Positions 33,134-43,046 of a stretch of 64,000 nt of DNA are shown here, piece by piece (the stretch's first letter is position 1; every line of letters begins with the position of its first letter). The notes under the pieces were generated by a model, which saw only the letters and a program-made list of their open reading frames with translations, was not told the DNA's origin and searched no databases. Origin of the DNA: Nitrosomonas sp. (lineage in GTDB: Bacteria; Pseudomonadota; Gammaproteobacteria; Burkholderiales; Nitrosomonadaceae); contig JAIETK010000008.1 of the NCBI GenBank assembly GCA_019745325.1, positions 248,001 through 312,000 of the forward strand, read 5' to 3'. The position numbers and the translations under genes were made by a program.

Positions 33134-34333
33134 ATGACAAAGCAAACTCAAGAAGCTTATATTGTGGCTGCCGCACGCACACCGGTCGGCAAAGCGCCGC
33201 GCGGCATGTTTAAAAACGTGCGGCCTGATGACATGCTGGTGCATGTGTTGCGGACCGTGATGAGGCAATGCGAAGGATTGGATCCCGCTGCGATCGATGA
33301 TGTCATTGTCGGCTGCGCCATGCCGGAAGCGGAGCAGGGTATCAATGTCGCTCGTGTCGCATTGTTGCTGGCAGGTTTGCCGAATAGCGTGGCCGGCATG
33401 ACCGTCAATCGTTTTTGCGCTTCCGGCTTGCAATCTGTCGCATTGGCTGCAGATCGTATCCGCCTCGGTGAAGCGGATGTCATGATCGCCGGCGGAACCG
33501 AAAGTATGAGTATGGTCCCGATGATGGGTAATAAAGTTGCGATGAATCCGGTGATGTTTCAGCACGAGGAAAATGCCGCGATTGCTTATGGCATGGGGAT
33601 GACGGCTGAAAAAGTGGCTGAGCAATGGAAAGTATCGCGCGAAGATCAGGACGAATTTGCGTTAACCAGTCATCAACGCGCGATAAAGGCAGCCGCCAGC
33701 GGGGAATTCAAAGATGAAATCGCGCCGTATACCATCGACGAAAAACGCCCCGATTTGATCACGCATACCGTACGTGAAGCAATCGCTGTCAAAGATACCG
33801 ACGAAGGGCCGCGGGCCGATACCAGTCTCGATGCGCTGGCAAAATTGCGTCCGGTTTTCGCCGCAAAAGGCTCGGTAACTGCGGGAAATAGTTCGCAGAT
33901 GTCGGATGGCGCGGGCGCGGTGGTATTGATGAGCGAGGCCGCGCTGAAACGTTTCAACTTGACTCCGCTAGGACGTTTCGTAGGATTTTCGGTGGCCGGC
34001 GTGCCGCCGGAAATTATGGGTGTCGGTCCCATTAAAGCCATTCCAAAAGTATTGCAGCAAACCGGCATCAAACAGGATGATCTGGATTGGATTGAATTGA
34101 ATGAAGCTTTTGCCGCGCAAAGTCTGGCCGTCATCCGCGATTTAAATTTGGATCGCAGTAAAGTCAATCCGCTCGGCGGCGCCATTGCATTAGGCCACCC
34201 ATTGGGAGCTACCGGCTCTATCCGGGTTGCAACCTTATTGCATGGTCTCCGGCGTCATCATAAGAAATATGGCATGGTGACCATGTGTATTGGCAGCGGG
34301 ATGGGTGCAGCCGGTATTTTTGAGGCTTTATAA
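33134..34333 (+). CDS. fadA: Acetyl-CoA acyltransferase (thiolase)
   Basis: A 399-residue thiolase that cleaves 3-ketoacyl-CoA in the last step of beta-oxidation. The nucleophile Cys lies in VNRFCASGLQSVAL (about residue 95), and the catalytic His/Cys segments are GGAIALGHPLGATGS and GMVTMCIGSGMGAAG. The length is standard. It follows the FadN-like gene with 22 bases between, so the two form an operon, ending at the hairpin at 34344-34374. Confidence 0.96.
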   Translation: MTKQTQEAYIVAAARTPVGKAPRGMFKNVRPDDMLVHVLRTVMRQCEGLDPAAIDDVIVGCAMPEAEQGINVARVALLLAGLPNSVAGMTVNRFCASGLQSVALAADRIRLGEADVMIAGGTESMSMVPMMGNKVAMNPVMFQHEENAAIAYGMGMTAEKVAEQWKVSREDQDEFALTSHQRAIKAAASGEFKDEIAPYTIDEKRPDLITHTVREAIAVKDTDEGPRADTSLDALAKLRPVFAAKGSVTAGNSSQMSDGAGAVVLMSEAALKRFNLTPLGRFVGFSVAGVPPEIMGVGPIKAIPKVLQQTGIKQDDLDWIELNEAFAAQSLAVIRDLNLDRSKVNPLGGAIALGHPLGATGSIRVATLLHGLRRHHKKYGMVTMCIGSGMGAAGIFEAL

Positions 34334-34343
34334 GCGGTTGCAG

Positions 34344-34374
34344 CAATCGAATGAATGAATTATTCGTTCGATTG
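34344..34374 (+). terminator. 13-bp stem terminator of the beta-oxidation operon
   Basis: CAATCGAATGAAT (34344-34356) pairs with ATTCGTTCGATTG (34362-34374) with one G-U pair and a 5-base loop, followed by TTGTTG. It overlaps the 3' end of the convergent minus-strand gene. Confidence 0.7.
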
Positions 34375-35337
34375 TTGTTGCGCGGCTTGATGTTGCTCGC
34401 GATGTTTGTCACTGCAATAAAATTGTTCTTTGTCAGTAATCGCTTCATGACGCGGGATGCGTAAATGGCATTGTGCGCATTCCACCAGTTCATCGTGTTC
34501 TTTTAGCGTGTTCTCACCCGGAGTTTCCGTTTTTTTGTTATGGTCATTCGAGTTTGATTCGCTATCGGCATGACTCCAGTTGGCTTTCTGAAAATCCGCT
34601 TGGTTATCCGTGTTTTTGAAGCGAATGGGTTCCTTCAGGAAAATATCTTTGTAGCTCACATAAATCGATGCAAAAATCGTGGGAATCAATACCACCAGTC
34701 CGACACCATAAGGCATAACGCTGATAATGGTCAGGATAATGAGCACGATGCCATAGATCTGGAATGGAATAATATTTTTCAAACAGGCAAAAAAACTTTT
34801 TTGCATTGCCGGAATTGGTTCAATATTATGAAAAATAACCAATAACGGGGAGAACCAGGAAGCCATCATCAACGGAATGGAGAGCACTAAGGCCAGCAGT
34901 ATTGAAGTCAGGAAACTACTCATGACACCCATCAATTGGGTTTCGTCCACTCTTTTGCCATATAGCATCATGTCGGTCATCTGAGAACCGCCGATCAGCA
35001 TGACCAAACCGATAATCAATACTTGTCCAATCAGATAAATACCGCCGATGGTGATTAATGGCGTCACATTACGCTTAAATGCCGCAAATAGATGCGCGAT
35101 TTCAAGTGCCTTGCCTTGTTCCATATCTTTGCAACCCAGCATGATCCCGGCAAGGAAAACCGGAGATACCAGCGTGAAGATGAATTGTCCCAGCATGGGT
35201 ATCAATGCAATCGTCATGGCAACGAGCATCAGCGTAAAGCATACGAATACCCAAGGGAGCGGTGCTTTTGCAAACAGATAAAAACCGCTTAAGATCCATT
35301 GCAGTCCTTGTTTGGCGTTGACTTGGTGAATTTCCAT
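34360..35337 (-). CDS. BPSS1780-type membrane protein fused to a zinc-ribbon tail
   Basis: A 325-residue protein. The N-terminal half holds about six membrane helices (for example VFVCFTLMLVAMTIALIPML and LVVLIPTIFASIYVSY) and begins NAKQGLQWILSGFYLF, the pattern of the BPSS1780 family of betaproteobacteria. The soluble C-terminus ends with a short Cys-rich domain: ELVECAQCHLRIPRHEAI followed by FYCSDKHREQHQ. That C-x-x-C ... Y-C-x-x-x-H resembles the stand-alone PP0621-type proteins. Function is unknown. It is convergent with fadA and overlaps its terminator. Confidence 0.78.
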   Translation of the reverse strand: MEIHQVNAKQGLQWILSGFYLFAKAPLPWVFVCFTLMLVAMTIALIPMLGQFIFTLVSPVFLAGIMLGCKDMEQGKALEIAHLFAAFKRNVTPLITIGGIYLIGQVLIIGLVMLIGGSQMTDMMLYGKRVDETQLMGVMSSFLTSILLALVLSIPLMMASWFSPLLVIFHNIEPIPAMQKSFFACLKNIIPFQIYGIVLIILTIISVMPYGVGLVVLIPTIFASIYVSYKDIFLKEPIRFKNTDNQADFQKANWSHADSESNSNDHNKKTETPGENTLKEHDELVECAQCHLRIPRHEAITDKEQFYCSDKHREQHQAAQQQSNE

Positions 35338-35383
35338 GGATGCGTCTCCAGTTAATTTCAGTGATCGGGATGAATATCAGCAG

Positions 35384-36334
35384 CTACACCCACAGCTGCT
35401 GCAGTTTCTTGGTATTGGCAATGTGGTTCTGCAAGATGTCGCGGAAATGCGTTGGGTCTTTGGCGTGCGTTAATTCACCCGGACGTGGTAAATAATAATC
35501 GTAAAGCCGGGAAATCCAGAACCGCAATGCACCCGCACGCAGCATCGTGGACCAGGACGCATGTTCAGATGCGGTGAGCGGACGGATGGCGTGGTAGGCT
35601 TCTATCAGTAAAGGCGTGCGCTGCTCATCCAATACTTTGTCTCCGGTCATGCACCAATCGTTGACGGTAATTGCCAAGTCATACAAGAAAAAATCGTTAC
35701 AGGCAAAGTAGAAATCGATCACTCCGCCAATGTGATGATCGGTAAACAGGATATTATCGCGAAACAGATCCGCATGAATGACGCCGCTTGGTAATACACC
35801 TGCTGGTGTTTTGCGGTGAAAATCCAACTCACTGGCTAACAATGATTGATCGGCGGCGGATAGGAACGGTGAAACTTCCGGCGCTCTTGCTTGCCGCCAA
35901 GCGGGTCCGCGCGGGTTGCTCATGTGGCCGGTATACGATTGTCCAGCGATATGCATGTTTGCCAGCATGGCGCCAACTTCGGCGCATTGCGCATCGGTCG
36001 GCGACAGCACGGATTGTCCGGGTAAACACGTAACAATCGTGGCGGGTTTATCATTCAACTCACCGAGCAATTGCTGATCCAATCTGGGAATCGGGGCAGG
36101 GCATGGGATACCGTGCTGTGCCAAATGCGCCATTAAATTCAGATAATAGGGTAATTCCGCGCGGGTTAATTTTTCAAAAAGCGTTAATACGTATTTACCC
36201 TCTGTCGTCGTCACGAAATAGTTGGTATTTTCGATACCCGATGAGATACCTTGCAAATGAACAAGCTGGCCAAGCGAATAATCTTTTAACCAAACTGTAA
36301 GCTGGCTATCCGTGACAGGGGTAAAAACAGACAT
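35384..36334 (-). CDS. thrB: Homoserine kinase
   Basis: A 316-residue homoserine kinase of the APH-like (ThrB2) type, phosphorylating homoserine in threonine synthesis. Family features: [20 protein letters not shown], then [13 protein letters not shown], the catalytic loop [14 protein letters not shown] and the metal-binding [13 protein letters not shown]. The frame is open to 36412 but the ATG at 36334 matches the family start. The order thrB, DUF2782, LOG-family gene and divergent polA is typical of betaproteobacteria. Confidence 0.93.
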   Translation of the reverse strand: MSVFTPVTDSQLTVWLKDYSLGQLVHLQGISSGIENTNYFVTTTEGKYVLTLFEKLTRAELPYYLNLMAHLAQHGIPCPAPIPRLDQQLLGELNDKPATIVTCLPGQSVLSPTDAQCAEVGAMLANMHIAGQSYTGHMSNPRGPAWRQARAPEVSPFLSAADQSLLASELDFHRKTPAGVLPSGVIHADLFRDNILFTDHHIGGVIDFYFACNDFFLYDLAITVNDWCMTGDKVLDEQRTPLLIEAYHAIRPLTASEHASWSTMLRAGALRFWISRLYDYYLPRPGELTHAKDPTHFRDILQNHIANTKKLQQLWV

Positions 36335-36412
36335 GAATTCGTTGAATAAGAAAGCGGAGCGATAATATGGGGAATATGTTTTTAATACAATTGTTTGTTC
36401 AATATTTCTCAA

Positions 36413-36814
36413 CTAGAACTTTAATATCTGCCACATGGGAGGACTGACATCAATACCTGCTTCTCCAGGATGATTGTGATAATCACGCGCGGTATTTTTT
36501 TTCAAGTAATACGGAGGGCCGATGCGCGGTATGACTTTAATCATCAGTAGCTCTCCATTAACACGATGCTCTTCAATAATATCCTCCCCGCGTTTAATGA
36601 TGGTCACTTGCGTTTCCAGTTCAGGATCCGCTTGAATATCCGGTAGATGTGGCGGCGGGTCTGCCAGTTCCGCCGGCAATTCCGGAGGTTCTGGCAAGGG
36701 AATCAAGTTTTCCGGGTGTGACGGTTTTTTCGCTTGCTTGGGCTGTTCAGATTGCGCTATGACGGGCGTTGCAATGCTAAGCAGCAGGATTAGAATGAGT
36801 CGATGCAGGTGCAT
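36413..36814 (-). CDS. DUF2782 family exported protein
   Basis: 133 residues with a signal peptide (ending near ATPVIAQ) and a proline-rich middle (PLPEPPELPAELADPPPHLP). The conserved end carries ETQVTIIKRGEDIIEEHRVN and KVIPRIGPPYYL, characteristic of DUF2782. The function is unknown, but the location between polA and thrB is conserved in betaproteobacteria, and this order supports the call. It lies 78 bases upstream of the thrB start on the same strand. Confidence 0.88.
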   Translation of the reverse strand: MHLHRLILILLLSIATPVIAQSEQPKQAKKPSHPENLIPLPEPPELPAELADPPPHLPDIQADPELETQVTIIKRGEDIIEEHRVNGELLMIKVIPRIGPPYYLKKNTARDYHNHPGEAGIDVSPPMWQILKF

Positions 36815-36872
36815 GTCAGTTGCCGGTAAGTCCAGATATAGCGGATATTCTACCTAAAATTGTTGGTATAAG

Positions 36873-37592
36873 TTACAAATTGAGCTGAATTTCTTTTTCC
36901 GCAGCAGTGGGTTCGAATCCGCTGGTCTCATAATATTGAAAGATTGCCTTGACCACCTGATCCGGTTCATCAATGACTTGAATTAAGTTCATGTCTTCAG
37001 CTGAGATGAAACCTTCAGCAATCAATGCATTTTTGAACCAACCCAATAATCCATTCCAGAACGCTGAATACACGAGGATAATCGGCATTTTGCGGGTTTT
37101 CCCGGTTTGCACCAGTGTGAGCGCTTCCATCAATTCATCCAGAGTGCCGAATCCTCCCGGAAGAACGACGTAGGCGGTTGCAAATTTCACAAACATGTAC
37201 TTGCGTGCAAAAAAGTGCCGGAAAGTTTGACTGATATCTTGATAGGCATTGCGGTGTTGTTCGTGCGGTAGCTGTATATTGAGGCCGATACTGGGAGATT
37301 TTCCATAATAAGCGCCTTTATTAGCAGCTTCCATGATTCCGGGGCCGCCGCCGGAAATTACCGCGAATCCCGCGTCGGAAAGTTGTTTTGCAATTTTCTC
37401 GGCTAATTGATAGTGTGGATTGTCGGGATGAGTCCGGGCGCTGCCGAAAATACTGACAGCGGGTTGGATGGTATCGAGACGCTCTGTTCCTTCGACAAAT
37501 TCTGCCATAATTCCGAACAATCGCCATGATTCTTTGGCTGACCAGGGTTTTTCGACAGACATTTGGGTATTCAATTTATCTTGTAGGCTCAT
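36873..37592 (-). CDS. LOG-family (TIGR00730) Rossmann-fold protein
   Basis: A 239-residue protein with the two signatures of the LOG family: GGGPGIMEAANKGAYYG and VLPGGFGTLDELMEALTL. LOG proteins are cytokinin-riboside 5'-monophosphate phosphoribohydrolases or more general nucleotide 5'-monophosphate nucleosidases. The N-terminal extension (KPWSAKESWRLFGIMAEFVE) is the type common in proteobacteria. It is divergent from polA with 15 bases between start codons, so the promoters must overlap the genes or be shared. Confidence 0.92.
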   Translation of the reverse strand: MSLQDKLNTQMSVEKPWSAKESWRLFGIMAEFVEGTERLDTIQPAVSIFGSARTHPDNPHYQLAEKIAKQLSDAGFAVISGGGPGIMEAANKGAYYGKSPSIGLNIQLPHEQHRNAYQDISQTFRHFFARKYMFVKFATAYVVLPGGFGTLDELMEALTLVQTGKTRKMPIILVYSAFWNGLLGWFKNALIAEGFISAEDMNLIQVIDEPDQVVKAIFQYYETSGFEPTAAEKEIQLNL

Positions 37593-37607
37593 AGGAAAAT
37601 TAAAAGA

Positions 37608-40349
37608 ATGAAAACATTGCTGTTGGTTGATGGTTCATCGTACCTGTATCGCGCGTTTCATGCGCTGCCGGATTTGCGTAACCGTCATAATGAGCCGACC
37701 GGAGCCGTTCATGGTGTGCTCAACATGTTGCGGCGCTTACACAAAGACTATCATGCGGATTATAGCGCGTGTATTTTTGACGCAAAAGGCAAAACATTCC
37801 GCGACGAGCTTTATCCGGAGTATAAAGCGCATCGACCTGCCATGCCGCATGATTTGGCGGTTCAGATCGAACCGTTGCATGCGTGCATACGCGCAATGGG
37901 TTGGCCGATGCTGATCGTTGACGGCGTGGAGGCCGATGACGTCATCGGCACCCTGGCAAAGCAGGCGGTGGAAACAAACATGCGTTGCATCATTTCAACC
38001 GGCGACAAGGATATCGCGCAACTGGTTAATCCGCAGATCACATTGGTGAACACCATGACTAACGAAGTGCTGGATGAAGCCAATGTGCTGGCAAAATTCG
38101 GCGTGCCTCCCGAGCGTATTCTGGATTATTTGATGTTGGTGGGAGATGCCTCGGATAATGTCCCTGGGGTGCCGAAAGTTGGCCCAAGAACGGCGGTTAA
38201 GTGGCTGGTGCAATATGGTTCGTTAGCCAATTTGATTGCGCATGCGGATGAAATCAAGGGTGTAATCGGTGAAAATTTACGCAAAACGCTGGATTGGTTC
38301 GACACGGCGCGCCAGCTGATTACGATCAAATGTGACGTGAATCTGCCGGTTAAAATATCCGAACTTGCGCCACAACCCCAAGATACCGAGGCGTTGATCC
38401 AACTTTATGAAAAATTGGATATGAAAGCCTCGTTGCGGGAGTTGCAGCAACAAGCCGGTACTTATCAAACGAATCCAGTCGGCTCGAATCATCATTCCGG
38501 CGCGATAATGCCCAGTATCCATGATGATTCTGTGTCAACGAAGCCGGGAGATTATCAAGCAATTTTATCGGAAGCGGACCTTGACGCGTGGCTTAAACGG
38601 CTGGAAGCCGCTTCGCTGGTTGCTTTGGACACTGAAACCACGAGCTTGGATCCTATGCAGGCAAAGCTTGTCGGTATTTCGTTCGCAACGGAAGCATGCC
38701 ATGCAGGGTATCTGCCGCTCATGCACAATTATGCGGGCATGCCGTCGCAATTATCCTTGGATTTCGCGTTGATGAAACTGAAGCCTTGGCTGGAAAATGT
38801 TTCCCGAGCAAAACTGGGACAGAATATCAAGTACGATAAGCATATTTTTGCAAACCATGGTATTGAATTGAAAGGAATTGCGCACGATACTTTATTGCAA
38901 TCGTATATCTTGGAATCGCACCAGCCGCACAATATGGATAGCCTGGCTATGCGGCATCTTAATGTTAAAACAATCAGTTATGACGAGATCACAGGAAAAG
39001 GTGTCAATCGCATCGGATTCGATCAGGTTGCTATCGATAACGCAACGCAATATGCCGGCGAAGATGCGGATATTACGCTGCGGCTGCACCAAACGTTATA
39101 TCCCAATATTACACAGGATGACCGATTAAGCGGCATCTACCACAACATCGAAATGCCCATTCTGGAAGTATTATTTGAAATTGAGCGTAATGGCGTACTG
39201 CTGGATTACCGGTTATTACAAAAACAAAGCCACGAACTGGGCGAAAAGCTTTATGCCCTGGAAGTGCAAGCGCATGCACTGGCCGAACAACCATTTAATC
39301 TGAATTCCCCGAAGCAAATTCAGGATATTTTATTTAACCGGCTGAAGTTGCCGGTCATCAAAAAAACGCCGACCGGCGTGCCTTCGACCGATGAAGATGT
39401 ATTGCAGCAATTGGCGCTCGACTATCCATTACCAAAATTGCTGCTTAACTATCGCAGTCTTGCCAAGTTGAAATCCACTTATACCGATAAACTGCCACTA
39501 ATGAAGAATCCGGTCACAGGCCGCGTGCATACCAATTATGCGCAAGCCGTCGCGGTGACTGGCCGCTTGGCAAGTTCGGATCCGAATTTGCAGAATATTC
39601 CGGTTAGAACGGCGGAAGGCCGCAGGATTCGTGAAGCGTTTATAGCGCCGCCAGGCCACCGAATCCTATCCGCGGATTATTCGCAAATCGAGTTACGGAT
39701 CATGGCGCATATTTCGCAGGACGAAGGCTTATTGAAAGCTTTTGCTGCCGGCGAGGACATTCACAAGGCAACCGCCGCCGAGATATTAGGGATAACACCG
39801 GATCAGGTCGATCAAGAACAGCGCCGGTACGCGAAAGTGATTAACTTCGGGCTTATTTACGGCATGTCGGAATTTGGATTGGCCGCACAACTCGGTGTTG
39901 AACGTGGCGTGGCTCGAGCCTATATGGAACGCTACTTTGCGCGTTATCCCGCAGTCGAACGATACATGCAGCAAACCCGGGAGCAAGCGAGAAAATCCGG
40001 GTATGTCGAAACCGTACTAGGCCGCCGGTTATGGTTACCGGAAATTAATCATGCCAACGGTAATCGCCGGCAAAGCGCGGAACGCGCCGCCATCAACGCA
40101 CCGATGCAGGGAACGGCGGCTGATATCATCAAGCTCGCAATGATCGCCGTACGCGATTGGTTAAATCAACATGAGCTGCACAGTAAACTTATCATGCAGG
40201 TTCATGATGAATTGGTTCTTGAGGTTCCCGAAGGCGAAGTCGAGATAATGCAAAAAATGCTACCGGAGCTGATGGGCAATGTACTGACACTGAGCGTACC
40301 ATTACGCATTGAAGTCGGGGTTGGTGACAATTGGGAGCAAGCACATTGA
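37608..40349 (+). CDS. polA: DNA polymerase I
   Basis: A 913-residue full-length enzyme. The 5' nuclease domain (about 1-295) starts LLVDGSSYLYRAFHAL. The 3'-5' exonuclease (about 310-510) keeps its acidic set: ALDTETTSLDP, KLGQNIKYDKH and YAGEDADITLRLH, so proofreading should work. The polymerase domain carries motif A SADYSQIELRIMAHIS, motif B RRYAKVINFGLIYGM and motif C MQVHDELVLEVPE. The stop at 40349 is 23 bases before repeat copy F, which separates it from the convergent rne. Confidence 0.98.
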   Translation: MKTLLLVDGSSYLYRAFHALPDLRNRHNEPTGAVHGVLNMLRRLHKDYHADYSACIFDAKGKTFRDELYPEYKAHRPAMPHDLAVQIEPLHACIRAMGWPMLIVDGVEADDVIGTLAKQAVETNMRCIISTGDKDIAQLVNPQITLVNTMTNEVLDEANVLAKFGVPPERILDYLMLVGDASDNVPGVPKVGPRTAVKWLVQYGSLANLIAHADEIKGVIGENLRKTLDWFDTARQLITIKCDVNLPVKISELAPQPQDTEALIQLYEKLDMKASLRELQQQAGTYQTNPVGSNHHSGAIMPSIHDDSVSTKPGDYQAILSEADLDAWLKRLEAASLVALDTETTSLDPMQAKLVGISFATEACHAGYLPLMHNYAGMPSQLSLDFALMKLKPWLENVSRAKLGQNIKYDKHIFANHGIELKGIAHDTLLQSYILESHQPHNMDSLAMRHLNVKTISYDEITGKGVNRIGFDQVAIDNATQYAGEDADITLRLHQTLYPNITQDDRLSGIYHNIEMPILEVLFEIERNGVLLDYRLLQKQSHELGEKLYALEVQAHALAEQPFNLNSPKQIQDILFNRLKLPVIKKTPTGVPSTDEDVLQQLALDYPLPKLLLNYRSLAKLKSTYTDKLPLMKNPVTGRVHTNYAQAVAVTGRLASSDPNLQNIPVRTAEGRRIREAFIAPPGHRILSADYSQIELRIMAHISQDEGLLKAFAAGEDIHKATAAEILGITPDQVDQEQRRYAKVINFGLIYGMSEFGLAAQLGVERGVARAYMERYFARYPAVERYMQQTREQARKSGYVETVLGRRLWLPEINHANGNRRQSAERAAINAPMQGTAADIIKLAMIAVRDWLNQHELHSKLIMQVHDELVLEVPEGEVEIMQKMLPELMGNVLTLSVPLRIEVGVGDNWEQAH

Positions 40350-40371
40350 GTGTGATTCGAATGTGCCTGCG

Positions 40372-40522
40372 CTAGGAAAGCGCTGATTAATGACTGCACG
40401 AGCGAATCACTTCGTTGCGCGGTACTCGCATCCTCGCCTATCTTATTGATATGTCCCGGTTGCTGCGTTCCGTGCGCCTCGTGCGTCATCTCGTTCGTCG
40501 AATTAATCAGCGTTTCCCTAGG
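40372..40522. repeat. Dispersed palindromic repeat, copy F
   Basis: Full-length copy with the best-preserved ends: CTAGGAAAGCGCTGATTAAT and ATTAATCAGCGTTTCCCTAG, giving a CTAG outer tetranucleotide on both sides. It fills the whole gap between polA and the convergent rne (23 and 10 bases from their stops), so it may act as a bidirectional 3'-end structure there. Confidence 0.9.
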
Positions 40523-40532
40523 TATTATCAGA

Positions 40533-43046
40533 TTACTCGCGTGTCTCTATTTGAACCAGCGGCTCCGCTGAAGCTTCGGCGGTAGGTTTGGTTTTCTTCC
40601 TCGGCCGTTTAGGTATTACGATTTCTTCAGCAATCATTTCAACTTTTTCGGGCGGGGTCTCGATCATCACGAGGCCGGATTCAGAAAAATCCGGTAGTGT
40701 TTTGCGGACGATCGGCGCTGCAGGTTTTTCTTCGGTTGTTTTGGAAACTGGCACCGGCGGATCAATGGCAGGCGCTTTAGCAACGGGTTCCTTGAGAGCC
40801 TTGGAGGGTTGAACATCGGCTATCTCAACTTGTGGTGCTTGTTCGTTTTCGATGCGCGCAACATCTATCACGGAATCGGCAACGGCAATGAAGTTGTGCG
40901 CTGAATCCGTTGTTGAATCATTTTCCTCGTTAACCTTGCTGACGCTCTCTAATTGGTCGCGGGGTTTTGTACTGCGGTGCCGGCGTGTACGCTTGCGATC
41001 AGTGGTTTTAGCATTAATGCCGTCTGCGGTTTCAATTGGTTTTTCCGCCATCAGTTCATCCGCTGCCGTCTCCTCGGTGCGCACGTTGTTACGCTGCCGG
41101 GCAGGCTTGCGATGGTTCTTATGCGATTCCGCGCTTTCGTCAGTAGTATCATGCGCTATGACTGTGACATCCGGACTGATTGAATTGACTTCAGGGTCGG
41201 GCGATTCATTTGGCTTCGCTTGTCTAGCTCCCGATGAGTCTTTGTTGCGGTCACTTCGCATGCGGCCACCGCGACGGCCTCGTGAACGCCCACGTTCTGA
41301 TGTTGATCGCGATTTGTCGATTTCGGTTGATTGTTTTTCTTCTAAACTAATTCTTGTTTCTTCGACGCTTGCCGGTTTGAACCAGCTAAAAAATTTATCT
41401 AAAAGCGACGTGTCGCGTGACCTCTCATCTCTGATGGGAGCTGGTTGCGCGGGTGTTATGCCTTGAACGGCCGCTTGCGGCCGCGCGGGCTTGCTTTTCG
41501 GTTCAATCGCGATTGCCTGATTATCATCCGCATTTTTCTCTACCATCTTATAACTGGCAATGGATTCTGTAGCTTTGATATCTTCGTGACGGATACGGGT
41601 TACCGTGTAATTGGGGGTTTCAATATGAATATTAGGTATCAGGACAATATTGATTTTTTGCCGCACCTCAATATCGTATATTTCCGGCCGCTTTTCATTG
41701 AGCAAATAGGTAGCGACGTCCACTGGCAGCTGCACATGCAACGCATAGGTATTCTCTTTCATCGCTTCTTCTTGAACGATCCTGAGTACATGCAGTGCTG
41801 ATGAATCGGTGCCACGAATAAAGCCGGTTCCCTGGCAGCGCGGGCATGGAATATAATTGCTTTCACCGAGCGATGGACGAAGCCGTTGGCGGGAAAGCTC
41901 CAGCAACCCGAAACGGGAAATCTTGCCCACCTGGATGCGTGCGCGATCCTGACGCAGCGCTTCATGTAGTCGAGCTTCAACTTCACGCTGGTTTCGTTGC
42001 ACGTCCATATCGATGAAGTCGATTACGATCAATCCGCCTAAATCGCGTAACCGTAATTGCCGGGCGATTTCATCGGCTGCTTCAAGATTGGTGTTAAGTG
42101 CTGTGTGTTCAATGTCTAATCCGCGAATTGCACGCGCTGAATTGACGTCAACGGATACCAACGCTTCGGTATGATCGATCACGATAGACCCGCCTGACGG
42201 TAATGGAACCTGCCTGGAATAGGCTGTTTCGATCTGATGTTCAATCTGAAAACGTGAGAACAACGGTACATCATCATGATAAAACTTCAGTCGATCAACA
42301 TTCGCCGGCATCACATGCGCCATGAATTGGCTGGCTTGCTCGAAAATGTCGCGGCTATCGATCAGGATCTCGCCGATTTCTTGATGAAAATAATCGCGAA
42401 TGGCTCGAATCACCAAGCTGCTTTCCTGGTAAATCAGGAATACGCCATCCTGGCTGTTCGCCGCTTCTTCAATCGCATACCAAAGCTGCGTCAAGTAATT
42501 CAGATCCCATTGAAGCTCTTCCGCACTCCGGCCAATACCGGCAGTACGAGCAATAATACTCATTCCATCCGGGACTTCAAGTTGTGCAATCACTTCACGT
42601 AAATCATTCCGTTCGTCGCCAGTGATGCGGCGCGATACGCCGCCGCTATTCGGATTATTCGGAATCAGCACCAGATAACGGCCAGCGAGAGAGATATAGG
42701 TGGTAAGCGCCGCGCCTTTGTTGCCGCGCTCATCTTTATCAACCTGAACGATTAGTTCTTGGCCCTCTTGCAAAAGATCTTGCACGCGGCCGGTTGCGGT
42801 TACGTTTTCAGCAAAACAGGAGGAGGCAATTTCCTTGAAAGGCAAGAAACCATGACGTTCGCAGCCATAATCGACAAACACGGCTTCCAAACTTGGTTCG
42901 ATCCGCGTGATAACAGCTTTGTAAATATTGCTCTTGCGTTGTTCCTTACTGACTGATTCGATATCCAGATCGACGAGTTGCTGACCATTTACAATTGCAA
43001 CCCGCAACTCTTCAGGCTGGGTCGCATTAAATAACATTCTTTTCAT
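40533..43046 (-). CDS. rne: Ribonuclease E
   Basis: An 837-residue endoribonuclease that leads bulk mRNA decay and rRNA/tRNA processing. The catalytic part (about 1-510) has the S1 domain (IYKAVITRIEPSLEAVFVDY), metal-binding acids in VSVDVNSARA and VIDFIDMDVQRNQREV, and the zinc-link IPCPRCQGTGF. The C-terminal 320 residues are low-complexity and arginine-rich (ERGRSRGRRGG), the expected RNA-binding and degradosome-scaffold region. The start is the ATG at 43046, not the upstream TTG. The 490-bp gap to divergent rluC should hold the long self-regulating leader typical of rne. Confidence 0.96.
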   Translation of the reverse strand: MKRMLFNATQPEELRVAIVNGQQLVDLDIESVSKEQRKSNIYKAVITRIEPSLEAVFVDYGCERHGFLPFKEIASSCFAENVTATGRVQDLLQEGQELIVQVDKDERGNKGAALTTYISLAGRYLVLIPNNPNSGGVSRRITGDERNDLREVIAQLEVPDGMSIIARTAGIGRSAEELQWDLNYLTQLWYAIEEAANSQDGVFLIYQESSLVIRAIRDYFHQEIGEILIDSRDIFEQASQFMAHVMPANVDRLKFYHDDVPLFSRFQIEHQIETAYSRQVPLPSGGSIVIDHTEALVSVDVNSARAIRGLDIEHTALNTNLEAADEIARQLRLRDLGGLIVIDFIDMDVQRNQREVEARLHEALRQDRARIQVGKISRFGLLELSRQRLRPSLGESNYIPCPRCQGTGFIRGTDSSALHVLRIVQEEAMKENTYALHVQLPVDVATYLLNEKRPEIYDIEVRQKINIVLIPNIHIETPNYTVTRIRHEDIKATESIASYKMVEKNADDNQAIAIEPKSKPARPQAAVQGITPAQPAPIRDERSRDTSLLDKFFSWFKPASVEETRISLEEKQSTEIDKSRSTSERGRSRGRRGGRMRSDRNKDSSGARQAKPNESPDPEVNSISPDVTVIAHDTTDESAESHKNHRKPARQRNNVRTEETAADELMAEKPIETADGINAKTTDRKRTRRHRSTKPRDQLESVSKVNEENDSTTDSAHNFIAVADSVIDVARIENEQAPQVEIADVQPSKALKEPVAKAPAIDPPVPVSKTTEEKPAAPIVRKTLPDFSESGLVMIETPPEKVEMIAEEIVIPKRPRKKTKPTAEASAEPLVQIETRE

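Noticed and set aside
40852..41466. Plus-strand 204-codon frame opposite the rne C-terminus
   Set aside because: Mirror of the low-complexity arginine-rich region of RNase E; serine/arginine-rich composition explains it.
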